This document shows positions 15,203 through 22,768 of a DNA stretch of 39,315 nt, in pieces (the first letter of the stretch is position 1; every line of letters starts with the position of its first letter). Below the pieces are notes generated by a model, which saw nothing but the letters and a program-made list of their open reading frames with translations, did not search any database and was not told the DNA's origin. A program made the position numbers and the translations under genes. This DNA is from CAJCBL01 sp035298965 (lineage in GTDB: Bacteria > Verrucomicrobiota > Verrucomicrobiia > Opitutales > Opitutaceae). The stretch covers positions 1 to 39,315 of the forward strand of contig DATGXO010000252.1 of assembly GCA_035298965.1 (NCBI GenBank), read 5' to 3'.

Positions 15203-15835
15203 ATGGAGTTGATCAAAGCAGTCAGCCGCATGCTGGTCGCCTCGCCTGAACGGCAGGCGGAGGCCGACGTCGACTCCGCTGTGGTGCAGCAGGTGCGCGC
15301 GGGCGATGTGGCGGCGTTCGACCAGCTCGTGCTCAAGTACCGCGAGCGGATCTACTCGATCATCTACAATCTCACCTCGAATCGCGAGGATGCCGCCGAC
15401 CTCACGCAGGACGCATTCATCAAGGCGTTCCAGTCGATCAACCGGTTCGGCGGGCAGTCTTCGTTTTTCACCTGGCTCTACCGGATCGCGGTGAACGGCG
15501 CGCACACGCACCTGCGGAAGAATCGGCTGCGGACGTTCTTCAGCATCGAGCAGGCGTCGGAGGAGGAGAAGACGCCCGAGTGGCTCGGTCAGCTCGCGGT
15601 CGAAGCGGGAGCGGAAAAGGAGATCTTCGCGCGTGACCTCCAGCAAAGATTGAACGAAGCGTTCCAAAAACTGTCTATCAAGCATCGTACCGTCATCACC
15701 TTGTTTGAGATCGATGGACTCAGTCATGCCGAGATCGCCGAAATCATGGAGTGCTCCGAAGGCACCGTGCGTTCGCGGCTGCACTATGCGAAAACGCAGC
15801 TTCAGGCCGATTTGCAGGACCTTCTGAAACGTTGA
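15203..15835 (+). CDS. ECF-type RNA polymerase sigma factor
   Basis: This alternative sigma factor of the RpoE/SigW class directs RNA polymerase to a specific promoter set. The 210-residue protein has region 2 at about residues 30-105 (AAFDQLVLKYRERIYSIIYN, NREDAADLTQDAFIKAF, SSFFTWLYRIAVN). Region 4 lies at about 155-205 (KHRTVITLFEIDGLSHAEIA, ECSEGTVRSRLHYAK). There is no region 1 or 3, as expected for the class. I choose the ATG at 15203. The next gene starts four bases after this stop and encodes a one-pass membrane protein, which is the usual sigma/anti-sigma layout. That pair probably controls an envelope or stress response. Confidence 0.93.
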   Translation: MELIKAVSRMLVASPERQAEADVDSAVVQQVRAGDVAAFDQLVLKYRERIYSIIYNLTSNREDAADLTQDAFIKAFQSINRFGGQSSFFTWLYRIAVNGAHTHLRKNRLRTFFSIEQASEEEKTPEWLGQLAVEAGAEKEIFARDLQQRLNEAFQKLSIKHRTVITLFEIDGLSHAEIAEIMECSEGTVRSRLHYAKTQLQADLQDLLKR

Positions 15836-15839
15836 GACG

Positions 15840-16658
15840 ATGAGCTCCATGCCCCAGCCACAACCGCCGCGCCCGACTCTCGAGGATCTGCTCCGCTTCA
15901 AGCGAGCCGAGCGGCCGTCGCCGGAATTCTGGGCGGAGTTTGACCGAGGCCTGCGGCAGAAACAACTCGCGGCGCTGATGAAGCGACCGAAGGGCTGGGC
16001 ACGTTGGTCGCCGGTGCTCGGGCGCAGCCTGCGCTGGGCTGTGCCGGCCACTGCGGCGGCGGCCGTGGCGTTGGTTGTCGTGCAGATTCCTTTTTCGACC
16101 GCATCCCGCCCGGTGCCGGTTGAGGTCGCGAGCCGCTCTGCCGTGGACCAGACGAGCCCGACGATTCCGCTCGCGCATGCTCCCTCGCTGACGACCGTTG
16201 CGGTGGCGAGCCGGCCGCACGGGGACGAAAAGCCCGCCACGGCTGCCATCGCCGAAGTTGCGCCATCGACGGCGACTGAGGTCGCCTCGGTTGTGCCGAC
16301 CGAGACGGAGCGCACGCTGCCTTGGTCCGCCGCGAGCTTGTCGTCCGGTTCGAGTTTCCGCATGGGCGCGGTGACATTGGCCTCCGTTTCCGCTGCACCT
16401 GAACCGCGGCGTTCGCGCAGTTCGTGGACCTCGCGATTCAACGAGATCACTCGTGAAATGAGCGCGCAGCAGGCCTCGGAGCGGATGTTGCAGCTCGCTT
16501 CGCTCGATCTGCCGAGCACGGGCCAACCGGCGCTGGATTCCGCCACCGCCGCCTTGGCGCCGACGGGCACTGCGTCCCGCCAACGCTCGGAGCGAGATTT
16601 CCGCGATTTGGAATCGCGGTTCGGCGTCACGGGCTCGAGCCTCTCGATCAAGTTCTGA
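15840..16658 (+). CDS. Probable membrane anti-sigma factor or regulator
   Basis: I do not recognise a named family. The 272-residue protein has a charged cytoplasmic-type N-terminus with a motif E-R-P-S-P-E-F-W-A-E-F (residues about 22-32). One hydrophobic helix follows at about 62-80 (WAVPATAAAAVALVVVQIPF), then about 190 residues rich in Ser, Ala, Thr and Pro that would lie outside the membrane. The four-base spacing from the ECF sigma gene and the one-pass topology suggest it holds the sigma factor at the membrane. This is inferred from position and topology only. There is no zinc-binding H-x3-C-x2-C motif of the ZAS type. Confidence 0.7.
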   Translation: MSSMPQPQPPRPTLEDLLRFKRAERPSPEFWAEFDRGLRQKQLAALMKRPKGWARWSPVLGRSLRWAVPATAAAAVALVVVQIPFSTASRPVPVEVASRSAVDQTSPTIPLAHAPSLTTVAVASRPHGDEKPATAAIAEVAPSTATEVASVVPTETERTLPWSAASLSSGSSFRMGAVTLASVSAAPEPRRSRSSWTSRFNEITREMSAQQASERMLQLASLDLPSTGQPALDSATAALAPTGTASRQRSERDFRDLESRFGVTGSSLSIKF

Positions 16659-16722
16659 GCTGAAGCTTGGGGCTGGCGTTTGGCGGAGAACGTGGTGCTT
16701 TCGTCGCAGCTTCACTGCGCCG

Positions 16723-17142
16723 ATGCCTGTCCATCACGCCCTGCTCACCGTCCCGACCGAAGGGGCGGGCACCTACGAGATCACCGACCGCGTGTACGCC
16801 GAGGTGCGTCGCTCCGGCTGCCGCAACGGCATCGTGACGGTCTTCTGCCGCCACACGAGTTGCAGCCTCGTGATATTTGAGAATGCGGATCCTTCGGCCC
16901 GCGCCGATCTCGAGGCTTGGATCAATCGCGTGGTGCCCGCCGACGATCCGCATTTCACCCACACTGCCGAGGGGCGCGACGACATGCCGAGCCACATCAA
17001 GATGGCGCTCACGCGAACCTCGGAGACGATTCCGGTCGCCGACGGGCGGCTGATGCTCGGCACGTGGCAGGGCGTCTTCCTTTGGGAACACCGCACGAGC
17101 CCGCATCAGCGCAGCGTGGTCGTGACGGTGCTCGGCGAATGA
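16723..17142 (+). CDS. YjbQ family (UPF0047) protein
   Basis: These small proteins form trimers, and some show weak thiamine-phosphate synthase activity. Their main cellular role is unclear. The 139-residue protein has the family length and blocks: GTYEITDRVYAEVRRSG, GIVTVFCRHTSCSLVIFENAD, DDMPSHIKMALTRTSETIPV and LMLGTWQGVFLWEHRTSPHQ. The conserved histidines (CRHTS, SHIK, EHR) that line the active-site pocket are present. The start ATG at 16723 comes 64 bases after the upstream gene. It is convergent with the kdsD gene. Confidence 0.9.
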   Translation: MPVHHALLTVPTEGAGTYEITDRVYAEVRRSGCRNGIVTVFCRHTSCSLVIFENADPSARADLEAWINRVVPADDPHFTHTAEGRDDMPSHIKMALTRTSETIPVADGRLMLGTWQGVFLWEHRTSPHQRSVVVTVLGE

Positions 17143-17197
17143 TCCGACGGCAGGGTCGAAACAGTGCCGAGCCTGCGTCGGGCGCGCGAAGTGCCGC

Positions 17198-18184
17198 TCA
17201 GTAGAACTTCAGCTTTGGCAGATCCTGGTTATCCACCAGGCCGATCGGGCGCTGGTCGGCATCGACCACGAGCAGGTCGTCGATTTTGAACTTCTCGAAA
17301 ACCTTGAGCGCCTCGATCGCGAGCGAGCCGGAGGCAATCGTCTTCGGCGAACGTGTCATGAAGCCCGCCACGGGTTTTTGAAGGAAATCGGGACCGGTGA
17401 GCGCGCTGCGGCGGAAATCGCCGTCCGTGAAAATGCCGGAAAGGCGCTGATCGGCGGAGACGACGGCGAGGCTGCCGGCCTTGGCGCGCGTCATCGCGAG
17501 GATAGCCTCCTGCGTGCTCGCCGTCTCCGGCAGGAGCGGGAGGCGCTCGCCGGTGCGCATGATGTCGTCGACCTTGAGGAGCAGCACCATGCCCAGATTT
17601 CCGGCTGGGTGGAACCGCGCGAAATCCTCGCGCGTGAGGCCGCGGGCCTCGAGGAGCACCATCGCGAGAGCGTCGCCGAGTGCGAGGGCGGCGGTGGTGC
17701 TCGCGGTGGGCGCGAGCTTGAGCGGGCAGGCCTCGGCGGGGACCTGGTACAGCAGGTGAAACTCGCAGGCCTGCGCCAGCGGCGATTTTTCCTGCGCGGT
17801 GAGCGCGATCAGGCGCACTCCGAAACGCCGGAGCAACGGGCACAGTCGCACGAGCTCCTCGGTCTGGCCGCTGTTGCTGATGAGCACCGCGAGGTCTCCC
17901 TCGGAACAGAGCCCGAGATCGCCGTGGAGCGCCTGCGTGGCGTCGAGAAACAACGCCGGCGCGCCGATGCTGTTGAGCGTGCCGACGAGTTTCTGCGCGA
18001 TGTGCGCCGACTTGCCGACGCCCGAGAAGATCAGCTTCGCGCCGGCGGCGACGGTGGACTCAACCGCGCGAAAGGCGGCGACGAAACGCTCGTCGAGCGC
18101 GGCGCTCGTGGCGGCGAGAGCCGCCGTTTCGGTGGCGAGACAGGTGCGCGCTTTCGCGAGGACGGTGGCGGGTTCGAGGCTCAT
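17198..18184 (-). CDS. kdsD: Arabinose-5-phosphate isomerase, KpsF/GutQ type
   Basis: It converts ribulose-5-phosphate to arabinose-5-phosphate, the first committed step to KDO for lipopolysaccharide. The 328-residue product matches E. coli KdsD in length. The SIS domain lies at about 30-170, with FSGVGKSAHIAQKLVGTLNS, ALFLDATQALHGDLG and LISNSGQTEEL. Two CBS domains fill about 200-328 (VDDIMRTGERLPLLPE, SGIFTDGDFRR, VAGFMTRSPKTI, PIGLVDNQDLPKL). I choose the ATG at 18184; longer frames back to 18310 add residues with no family match and reach into the divergent promoter region. KDO-type LPS fits a diderm. The divergent neighbour is an envelope lipoprotein. Confidence 0.9.
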   Translation of the reverse strand: MSLEPATVLAKARTCLATETAALAATSAALDERFVAAFRAVESTVAAGAKLIFSGVGKSAHIAQKLVGTLNSIGAPALFLDATQALHGDLGLCSEGDLAVLISNSGQTEELVRLCPLLRRFGVRLIALTAQEKSPLAQACEFHLLYQVPAEACPLKLAPTASTTAALALGDALAMVLLEARGLTREDFARFHPAGNLGMVLLLKVDDIMRTGERLPLLPETASTQEAILAMTRAKAGSLAVVSADQRLSGIFTDGDFRRSALTGPDFLQKPVAGFMTRSPKTIASGSLAIEALKVFEKFKIDDLLVVDADQRPIGLVDNQDLPKLKFY

Positions 18185-18263
18185 CAAGATTTGAGTCGCA
18201 GGACTCGGCGGCCACCCTACGGTTTCGGCTTCGTCCATCAAAACCATTTTGCCACTGCGCACC

Positions 18264-19154
18264 ATGCGTTCTGTCTTCGCCGCCGCCCTACTTTCCCTGC
18301 TGGTTGTCACCGGCTGGGTGGGGCTGACGGGTTGTCAGCCCGATGAGAATCTGCCGTTCGCCTCCGAGGTGGACGAGCCGCACTATCGGCGCGGCACACA
18401 GCTGCTCCGCGGCGGACGCTCGCAGGAGGCGCTTGAAGCGTTCCTGAAGGTGATTGAGAAACGTGCCGGCGACGCGCCGGAATCGCACCTCGAGTGCGGG
18501 ATCCTCTACCTCCAGCACATCAAGGACCCGGTCGCCGCGATCTACCACTTCCGCAAGTACCTCGCACTGCGGCCCACCAGCCCGCAGGCGCCGCGCGCGC
18601 GGGAGCTGATCGAGACGGCAATGAAGGAGTTTGCGCGCACGTTGCCCGCGAAACCATTCGAGGGGCAGGTCGAGCGGCTGGATTTGATGGAGACGGTCGA
18701 GCGACTGCAGAAGGAAAACTACCAGCTCAAGGAGCAGATCGCGCAGCTGCGTGGGTTGCCGCCGAGCTCGCGCCCGCTGGCTTCGACGACGACCACCCCG
18801 GATGCGTCTTCGGAGTCGGAGGAGAACTCCGTTTCGGCCGCCGGGGAGGAGGAGCCCGAGCCGGCTCCGATGATTCCGGTACCGACGCCGGCGACACGGC
18901 CGGCCGCAGCCGCTTCAGTCACGCAACAATCTGCCGGTGCCGGCAACACTGCGACTCCCGCCACCGTTGCGAGCCAATCGCCGGCGCCGACCGGCCGTGT
19001 GCACACGGTGCAAAAGGGCGACTCGCTGTTCAGCATCAGCCGGCAGTACTACGGCAACGGCTCGCGCGTGAACGACATCGTCGCGGCAAATCGCGGCCTG
19101 CTTCAGGACCGCAACACGCCGCTGAAGATCGGCATGCAGCTCAAGCTGCCTTGA
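18264..19154 (+). CDS. LysM-domain lipoprotein with TPR-like region
   Basis: The N-terminus is a lipoprotein signal (FAAALLSLLVVTGWVGLTGC) with lipobox L-T-G-C and Cys at residue 24, so the protein should be lipid-anchored in the envelope. A TPR-like helical segment spans about 38-115 (YRRGTQLLRGGRSQEALEAF, YHFRKYLALRPTSPQAPRAR). A short coiled coil follows (LMETVERLQKENYQLKEQIA), then a Pro/Ala/Thr-rich linker. A C-terminal LysM domain lies at about 247-296 (VHTVQKGDSLFSISRQYYGN, LKIGMQLKLP) and should bind peptidoglycan. I choose the ATG at 18264 so the basic residue directly precedes the hydrophobic core. It is divergent from kdsD. The precise role is unknown; a cell-wall scaffold is plausible. 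Confidence 0.85.
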   Translation: MRSVFAAALLSLLVVTGWVGLTGCQPDENLPFASEVDEPHYRRGTQLLRGGRSQEALEAFLKVIEKRAGDAPESHLECGILYLQHIKDPVAAIYHFRKYLALRPTSPQAPRARELIETAMKEFARTLPAKPFEGQVERLDLMETVERLQKENYQLKEQIAQLRGLPPSSRPLASTTTTPDASSESEENSVSAAGEEEPEPAPMIPVPTPATRPAAAASVTQQSAGAGNTATPATVASQSPAPTGRVHTVQKGDSLFSISRQYYGNGSRVNDIVAANRGLLQDRNTPLKIGMQLKLP

Positions 19155-19188
19155 TGCCGCCTGTCGTCGCCGGAATTCGGAGGCGCGC

Positions 19189-19866
19189 TCAGTCGCGGCG
19201 GGGAAACGTGGAAACCTGCGCACGCACGCGGGCGATCGTCGCCGCCGGCAGGTAGCCACCGAACGCCATCGTCGGCATCACCAGCGCGCGCGGGCCGAGC
19301 AGGGTGCCGGGTTGGAGGACGGCGTTGCAGCCGACTTCGGCGGCGTCGCCAAGGATCGCGCCGAACTTGCGCAGGCCGGTTTCAAAACTCCCGCCGGGCA
19401 GCCGCACGGTGATTGGCTGCTGGTCGAGGCGGAGATTGGAGAGCACCGCGCCGGCGCCGAGATGCGCGGCGTTGCCGAGGATCGAGTCGCCGACGTACGG
19501 CCGGTGGGGAACTTGCACGCGGTCCATGAGCAGCGCGTTCTTCAGCTCGGCGTTGTGGCCGACGGTGCAGCGCGCGCCGACGATGACGTTGCCGCGCAGA
19601 TAACAGCCGGGGAGGAGCTTCGTTTCCGGCCCGATCCAGATCGGACCGATCAACGTGGCGTAGGCGGGAAGCTGGGCTGTGGGATGGACGAAGACCGGCC
19701 CTTGGGCGTGCACGCCGGGCGGGATCGTCTGCCCGCCGGTGAAATCGGCGGCGGTGAGAGCGGGCCCGATCTGTTTCAGCCATTCCCAGGGGCGGGCATC
19801 GGCGGCGAAAAAGGGCTCAAACGCGGCGAGCGAGGGCGGAAGGGTGAAGAAGTCGGAAGCTTTCAC
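19189..19866 (-). CDS. Left-handed beta-helix (hexapeptide-repeat) transferase-like protein
   Basis: The 225-residue protein has an N-terminal segment of about 60 residues (FFTLPPSLAAFEPFF...WEWLKQIGPAL). Imperfect hexapeptide repeats follow (VFVHPTAQLPAYATLIGPIW, IGPETKLLPGCYLRGNVIVG, ARCTVGHNAELKNALLM, VGDSILGNAAHLGAGAVLS). They resemble the C-terminal half of GlmU and of related nucleotide-sugar enzymes. No nucleotidyltransferase signature (G-x-G-T-R-M) is present, so it may be an acyltransferase or a stand-alone beta-helix. I choose the GTG at 19866, where the conserved-looking sequence (VKASDFF) begins; frames further upstream are Arg/Pro-rich. It follows the Hpt gene by about 100 bases in the same direction. 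Confidence 0.78.
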   Translation of the reverse strand: MKASDFFTLPPSLAAFEPFFAADARPWEWLKQIGPALTAADFTGGQTIPPGVHAQGPVFVHPTAQLPAYATLIGPIWIGPETKLLPGCYLRGNVIVGARCTVGHNAELKNALLMDRVQVPHRPYVGDSILGNAAHLGAGAVLSNLRLDQQPITVRLPGGSFETGLRKFGAILGDAAEVGCNAVLQPGTLLGPRALVMPTMAFGGYLPAATIARVRAQVSTFPRRD

Positions 19867-19969
19867 GGCGCGCGAGCTTGGGCGGCACCTCCGAGGGTGA
19901 CGAGGCGGAAGAGGACGGACGCGCGGCAGCGTTTCCGGCAACACGAGCGACCGCCGGGCGCGGGTCGGT

Positions 19970-20335
19970 TCAGGCAGGCGGCAGCGCTTCGAGCGCGGCG
20001 AGGACGCGTGCGTACTCGGCGCGGAGTTCCGCGACGGCGGCGGGCGCGGCGGCAAGGTCGCCGGACTTCGCGATCGCTTCGATCCGCTCGGCGAGGACGC
20101 GGAAATGACGGGCGCCGAAATTGGCCGCGCTGCCTTTCAGGCCGTGCGCGAGTTTGGCGAGACGTTCGGCGTCGCTGCGGGCGGCGCACGACGCGAGTTC
20201 GTCGAGGCTCGGCGGTGTGTCTTCGCGGAACATCTGGACGATCTCGCTGATGAATCCCGCGTCGCCGCCGCCGATCGCGCGCAGATTTGCGATGGCAGCC
20301 GGTTCGATGGCCGGGGTGGTTAGGATGTCCGACAT
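19970..20335 (-). CDS. Hpt (histidine phosphotransfer) domain protein
   Basis: A single-domain phosphotransfer protein passes phosphate between receivers in a phosphorelay. The 121-residue product has the Hpt core with the phospho-acceptor in LAHGLKGSAANFGA (His in A-H-x-L-K-G). It is preceded by FISEIVQMFREDTPPSLDEL and followed by a helix ending in ALEALPPA. I choose the ATG at 20335 (MSDILTTPAIEPA), which gives a normal Hpt length. It lies 144 bases downstream of the assembly-ATPase gene. Two receiver proteins and a kinase lie further upstream in the same direction, so it may relay between them. No partner can be assigned from sequence. Confidence 0.88.
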   Translation of the reverse strand: MSDILTTPAIEPAAIANLRAIGGGDAGFISEIVQMFREDTPPSLDELASCAARSDAERLAKLAHGLKGSAANFGARHFRVLAERIEAIAKSGDLAAAPAAVAELRAEYARVLAALEALPPA

Positions 20336-20479
20336 GGGGATGTGGCGGACGACAAGTGGCGGCAGGGGGCCGCCGTCGCCAAGTCGGTTATCGGTCAGAA
20401 ACGCGTTTTGTGAAGCGGCTTTGGCGCACACGCCGGAGCGCGGCGGAGGACTGCGGCGGGCGGCGAGGGGGCCGGGAGC

Positions 20480-22165
20480 CTACGTTTCCCATTCGAAGGC
20501 GGCGTTTTCCTCGAGTTGTTCGATGGTGGTGAGGCCGAGTAGCACCTTCTTCAGTGCATCGTAGCGGAGCGGCTGGTAACCGACCTTGCGGGCGGCGGCG
20601 ACGATGTCCTGCACGTTCCCGCCTTTGGCGATGTGCGAGCGGATCTCGTCGGTGATGAGGACGAGTTCGTGAAACGCCACGCGCCCTCGATAACCGGTGC
20701 CGCGGCAGTACGGGCACCCGCGACCGCGGTAGAACGGCACGTCGCTCAGGCCGTCGTCGTCGAAGTAGCGGCGGAGTACTTCGCGCGGCGGGAAGTACGC
20801 TTCCTTGCACTTCTCGCAGATGCGGGCGACGAGGCGCTGCGCGAGCACGCCGATGACGGACGGCGCGACCATGTACGGCGCCACGCCCATCTCCATGAGG
20901 CGGAGCACGGCTTGAGGCGCGGAGTTGGTGTGGAGGGTCGCGAGGACGAGGTGGCCGGTGAGGGCGGCTTCGGTGGCGATCTTTGCTGTCTCCGCATCGC
21001 GGATCTCGCCGAGCAGGATGATATCGGGGTCCTGGCGCAGGAGCGCGCGGAGCATGGAGGCGAAATCGAGGCCGATCTCGGACTTGACCTGGGTCTGGTT
21101 GACGCCGGCGAGCTGGATCTCGATCGGGTCCTCGATGGTCGAGATGTTGAGCCCGGTGTTGTTCAGTTCCTGGAGGACGGCGTAGAGCGTGGTCGTCTTG
21201 CCGGAGCCGGTGGGGCCTGTGACGAAGATGATGCCGTTGGGGCTTTGGATGAGCCGCCGGAAGGGGCGGAGCATCGTCTGCGACATCATCAGCTTGTCGA
21301 GGGTGAGTGCGTCCTTCTTGCCGGTGACGTTGAGGACGCGGACGACGACCTTCTCGCCGAATTGCGAGGGGATCGTGGAGATGCGGAAGTTCGCCTTGTT
21401 GGTGCCGAGCGGGAGGACGATGCGGCCGTCTTGCGGGAGGCGGGCTTCGGAGATGTCGAGATCGGCGAGGATCTTGATGCGGCAGACGATGGCGTTGTGG
21501 AGGACCTTGGCGAAGGTGAGGACTTCGCGCAGGAAACCGTCGACGCGGAAACGGATGCGGGTCTGCTCCTCGAGCGGCTCGATGTGTATGTCGGTCGCGC
21601 GTTCGCGGAGGGCGAAGTGGATCAGCGTGTCAACGATCCGGATGACGCCGGTCGACGAGCCGAGGTTCTGGAGCGCTTCGGCGGAGAGATCGCCGAGGGG
21701 GAGCGAGTTGTGTTTTGCGAACTCGTTGAGGCAGTCCTCGATGCCCTTGTCGGTGGAGTAGTGAACGGCGATCGCATCGGCGATCTCGCAGGGGAGGCTG
21801 AAGACGGGGCTGACGGGACCGAGGACGATGTGGCCGATGCGGCGGACGAGATCGGGGTCGTTCGGCTCGGCCATCGCGACGGTCGTCACGCCGTCGAGCA
21901 CGTAGATCGGGATGCTCTGGGTTTTGAGGGCGATCTCGTGCGGAAGTTTCGTGAGCGCCTCGTCGGAGATGAGCGAGCTGATGGGATCGACGTAGGCCTT
22001 GCCGATGGAATTGCCCCACAGCGTGCAGGCCTGGTCCTTGGGCAGGTGTTTCCCGGCGATGAGCGCCTGCAGCAGCGCGAGCGTGCCGCGGCCGTGCTCC
22101 TTCACGAGCGGGGCGAGGATCTCCGAGGCGACCAGCGGCGGCACGCCGGAGGTGATCGTCTCCAT
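20480..22165 (-). CDS. GspE/PilB-family assembly ATPase (type II secretion or type IV pilus)
   Basis: This cytoplasmic hexameric ATPase drives pseudopilus or pilus assembly. The 561-residue protein has an N-terminal domain (about 1-150). The ATPase core has Walker A GPTGSGKTTTLYAVL (about 317), an Asp box (STIEDPIEIQLAGVNQTQV), Walker B DPDIILLGEIRDAETA and a His box LTGHLVLATLHTNSA. A zinc-binding tetracysteine is present: C-E-K-C and, about 30 residues later, C-P-Y-C. These features fit GspE/PilB rather than the retraction ATPase PilT, which lacks the zinc motif. I choose the ATG at 22165 because it follows the 65-residue gene's stop by seven bases. The next candidate, 22192, overlaps that gene. 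Type II secretion versus type IV pilus cannot be decided without neighbouring core genes. Confidence 0.92.
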   Translation of the reverse strand: METITSGVPPLVASEILAPLVKEHGRGTLALLQALIAGKHLPKDQACTLWGNSIGKAYVDPISSLISDEALTKLPHEIALKTQSIPIYVLDGVTTVAMAEPNDPDLVRRIGHIVLGPVSPVFSLPCEIADAIAVHYSTDKGIEDCLNEFAKHNSLPLGDLSAEALQNLGSSTGVIRIVDTLIHFALRERATDIHIEPLEEQTRIRFRVDGFLREVLTFAKVLHNAIVCRIKILADLDISEARLPQDGRIVLPLGTNKANFRISTIPSQFGEKVVVRVLNVTGKKDALTLDKLMMSQTMLRPFRRLIQSPNGIIFVTGPTGSGKTTTLYAVLQELNNTGLNISTIEDPIEIQLAGVNQTQVKSEIGLDFASMLRALLRQDPDIILLGEIRDAETAKIATEAALTGHLVLATLHTNSAPQAVLRLMEMGVAPYMVAPSVIGVLAQRLVARICEKCKEAYFPPREVLRRYFDDDGLSDVPFYRGRGCPYCRGTGYRGRVAFHELVLITDEIRSHIAKGGNVQDIVAAARKVGYQPLRYDALKKVLLGLTTIEQLEENAAFEWET

Positions 22166-22172
22166 GAACCCG

Positions 22173-22370
22173 TTATTTGGCGCGCTTGGCATGTTTTTTC
22201 CGGCGGGTCGTGAAGATCTGGCTGATCTCCTTCTGATCGAGGATCTCCTTCGCGAAGAGCGAGCCGGTCCGCTCGAGGCGGAGTTCGCGGAGCAGTCGCG
22301 GCAGCGGGTAACGCACCTCGCGCAGCACGGTCCCAACGTCTTCGGCGTCGTCGAGTTCCTCGGAGGCCAT
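22173..22370 (-). CDS. Small basic-tailed protein of unknown function
   Basis: The 65-residue protein has an acidic start (MASEELDDAEDVGTVLREV), an amphipathic middle with three leucine-arginine repeats (LPRLLRELRLERTG) and a strongly basic end (TTRRKKHAKRAK). It sits between the receiver gene (stop five bases before its ATG) and the assembly ATPase (ATG seven bases after its stop). That spacing is operon-like and supports a real gene. I recognise no family. The segment TGSLFAKEILDQKEISQIF has the look of a short conserved helix, which may dock on the ATPase or the receiver. Confidence rests on packing and codon-frame continuity. Confidence 0.65.
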   Translation of the reverse strand: MASEELDDAEDVGTVLREVRYPLPRLLRELRLERTGSLFAKEILDQKEISQIFTTRRKKHAKRAK

Positions 22371-22375
22371 GGGGT

Positions 22376-22768
22376 TCAGGCTTCGGCTTCGCCGAAGTTG
22401 TCGTTGATCGTCTCGGTCAGGACCTTCGCCATCATCTCCTTGGGCGTGTCCTTGCGGACGAAGTTCACGGCGCCCAATTCGAGGCAGCGTTCGACGACGT
22501 GTCGGGTCGCGAGCGAGGTGAGCATCACCACGAGCGCATCGGGATTGGCGGCACAGATCTTCTCGAGCGCGTGGATGCCATCCATGATGGGCATGTTCAC
22601 GTCCATGAGCACGAGGTCCGGCTGGTGCTGGGCGAAGAGAGCGACGGCTTCCTCGCCGTTGGCAGCCTCGATGATCCGGGGCGAGCCGAGCTTGAGCAGG
22701 ATCAGGCCGATGTACCGGCGGATGTGGGGCTCATCGTCGACGACGAGCACTGTGCCGTTAAACTCCAT
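22376..22768 (-). CDS. Single-domain response regulator (CheY-like)
   Basis: The 130-residue protein is one receiver domain. It has the acidic pair VVDDEPHIRR, the phospho-acceptor Asp in LVLMDVNMPIMDG (about residue 56), the Thr switch in VVMLTSLA and the conserved Lys in VRKDTPKEM. There is no output domain, so it acts by protein contact or as a relay. Its start overlaps the stop of the kinase gene upstream by 11 bases, which indicates coupled translation. The close placement with kinase, Hpt and assembly ATPase suggests it tunes pilus or secretion assembly. That functional link is inferred. Confidence 0.92.
   Translation of the reverse strand: MEFNGTVLVVDDEPHIRRYIGLILLKLGSPRIIEAANGEEAVALFAQHQPDLVLMDVNMPIMDGIHALEKICAANPDALVVMLTSLATRHVVERCLELGAVNFVRKDTPKEMMAKVLTETINDNFGEAEA

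Noticed and set aside
20633..22213. Open plus-strand frame of 526 codons opposite the assembly ATPase
   Set aside because: Asp/Glu/Val/Gly-rich translation without motifs; the opposite strand has full Walker and Cys motifs.
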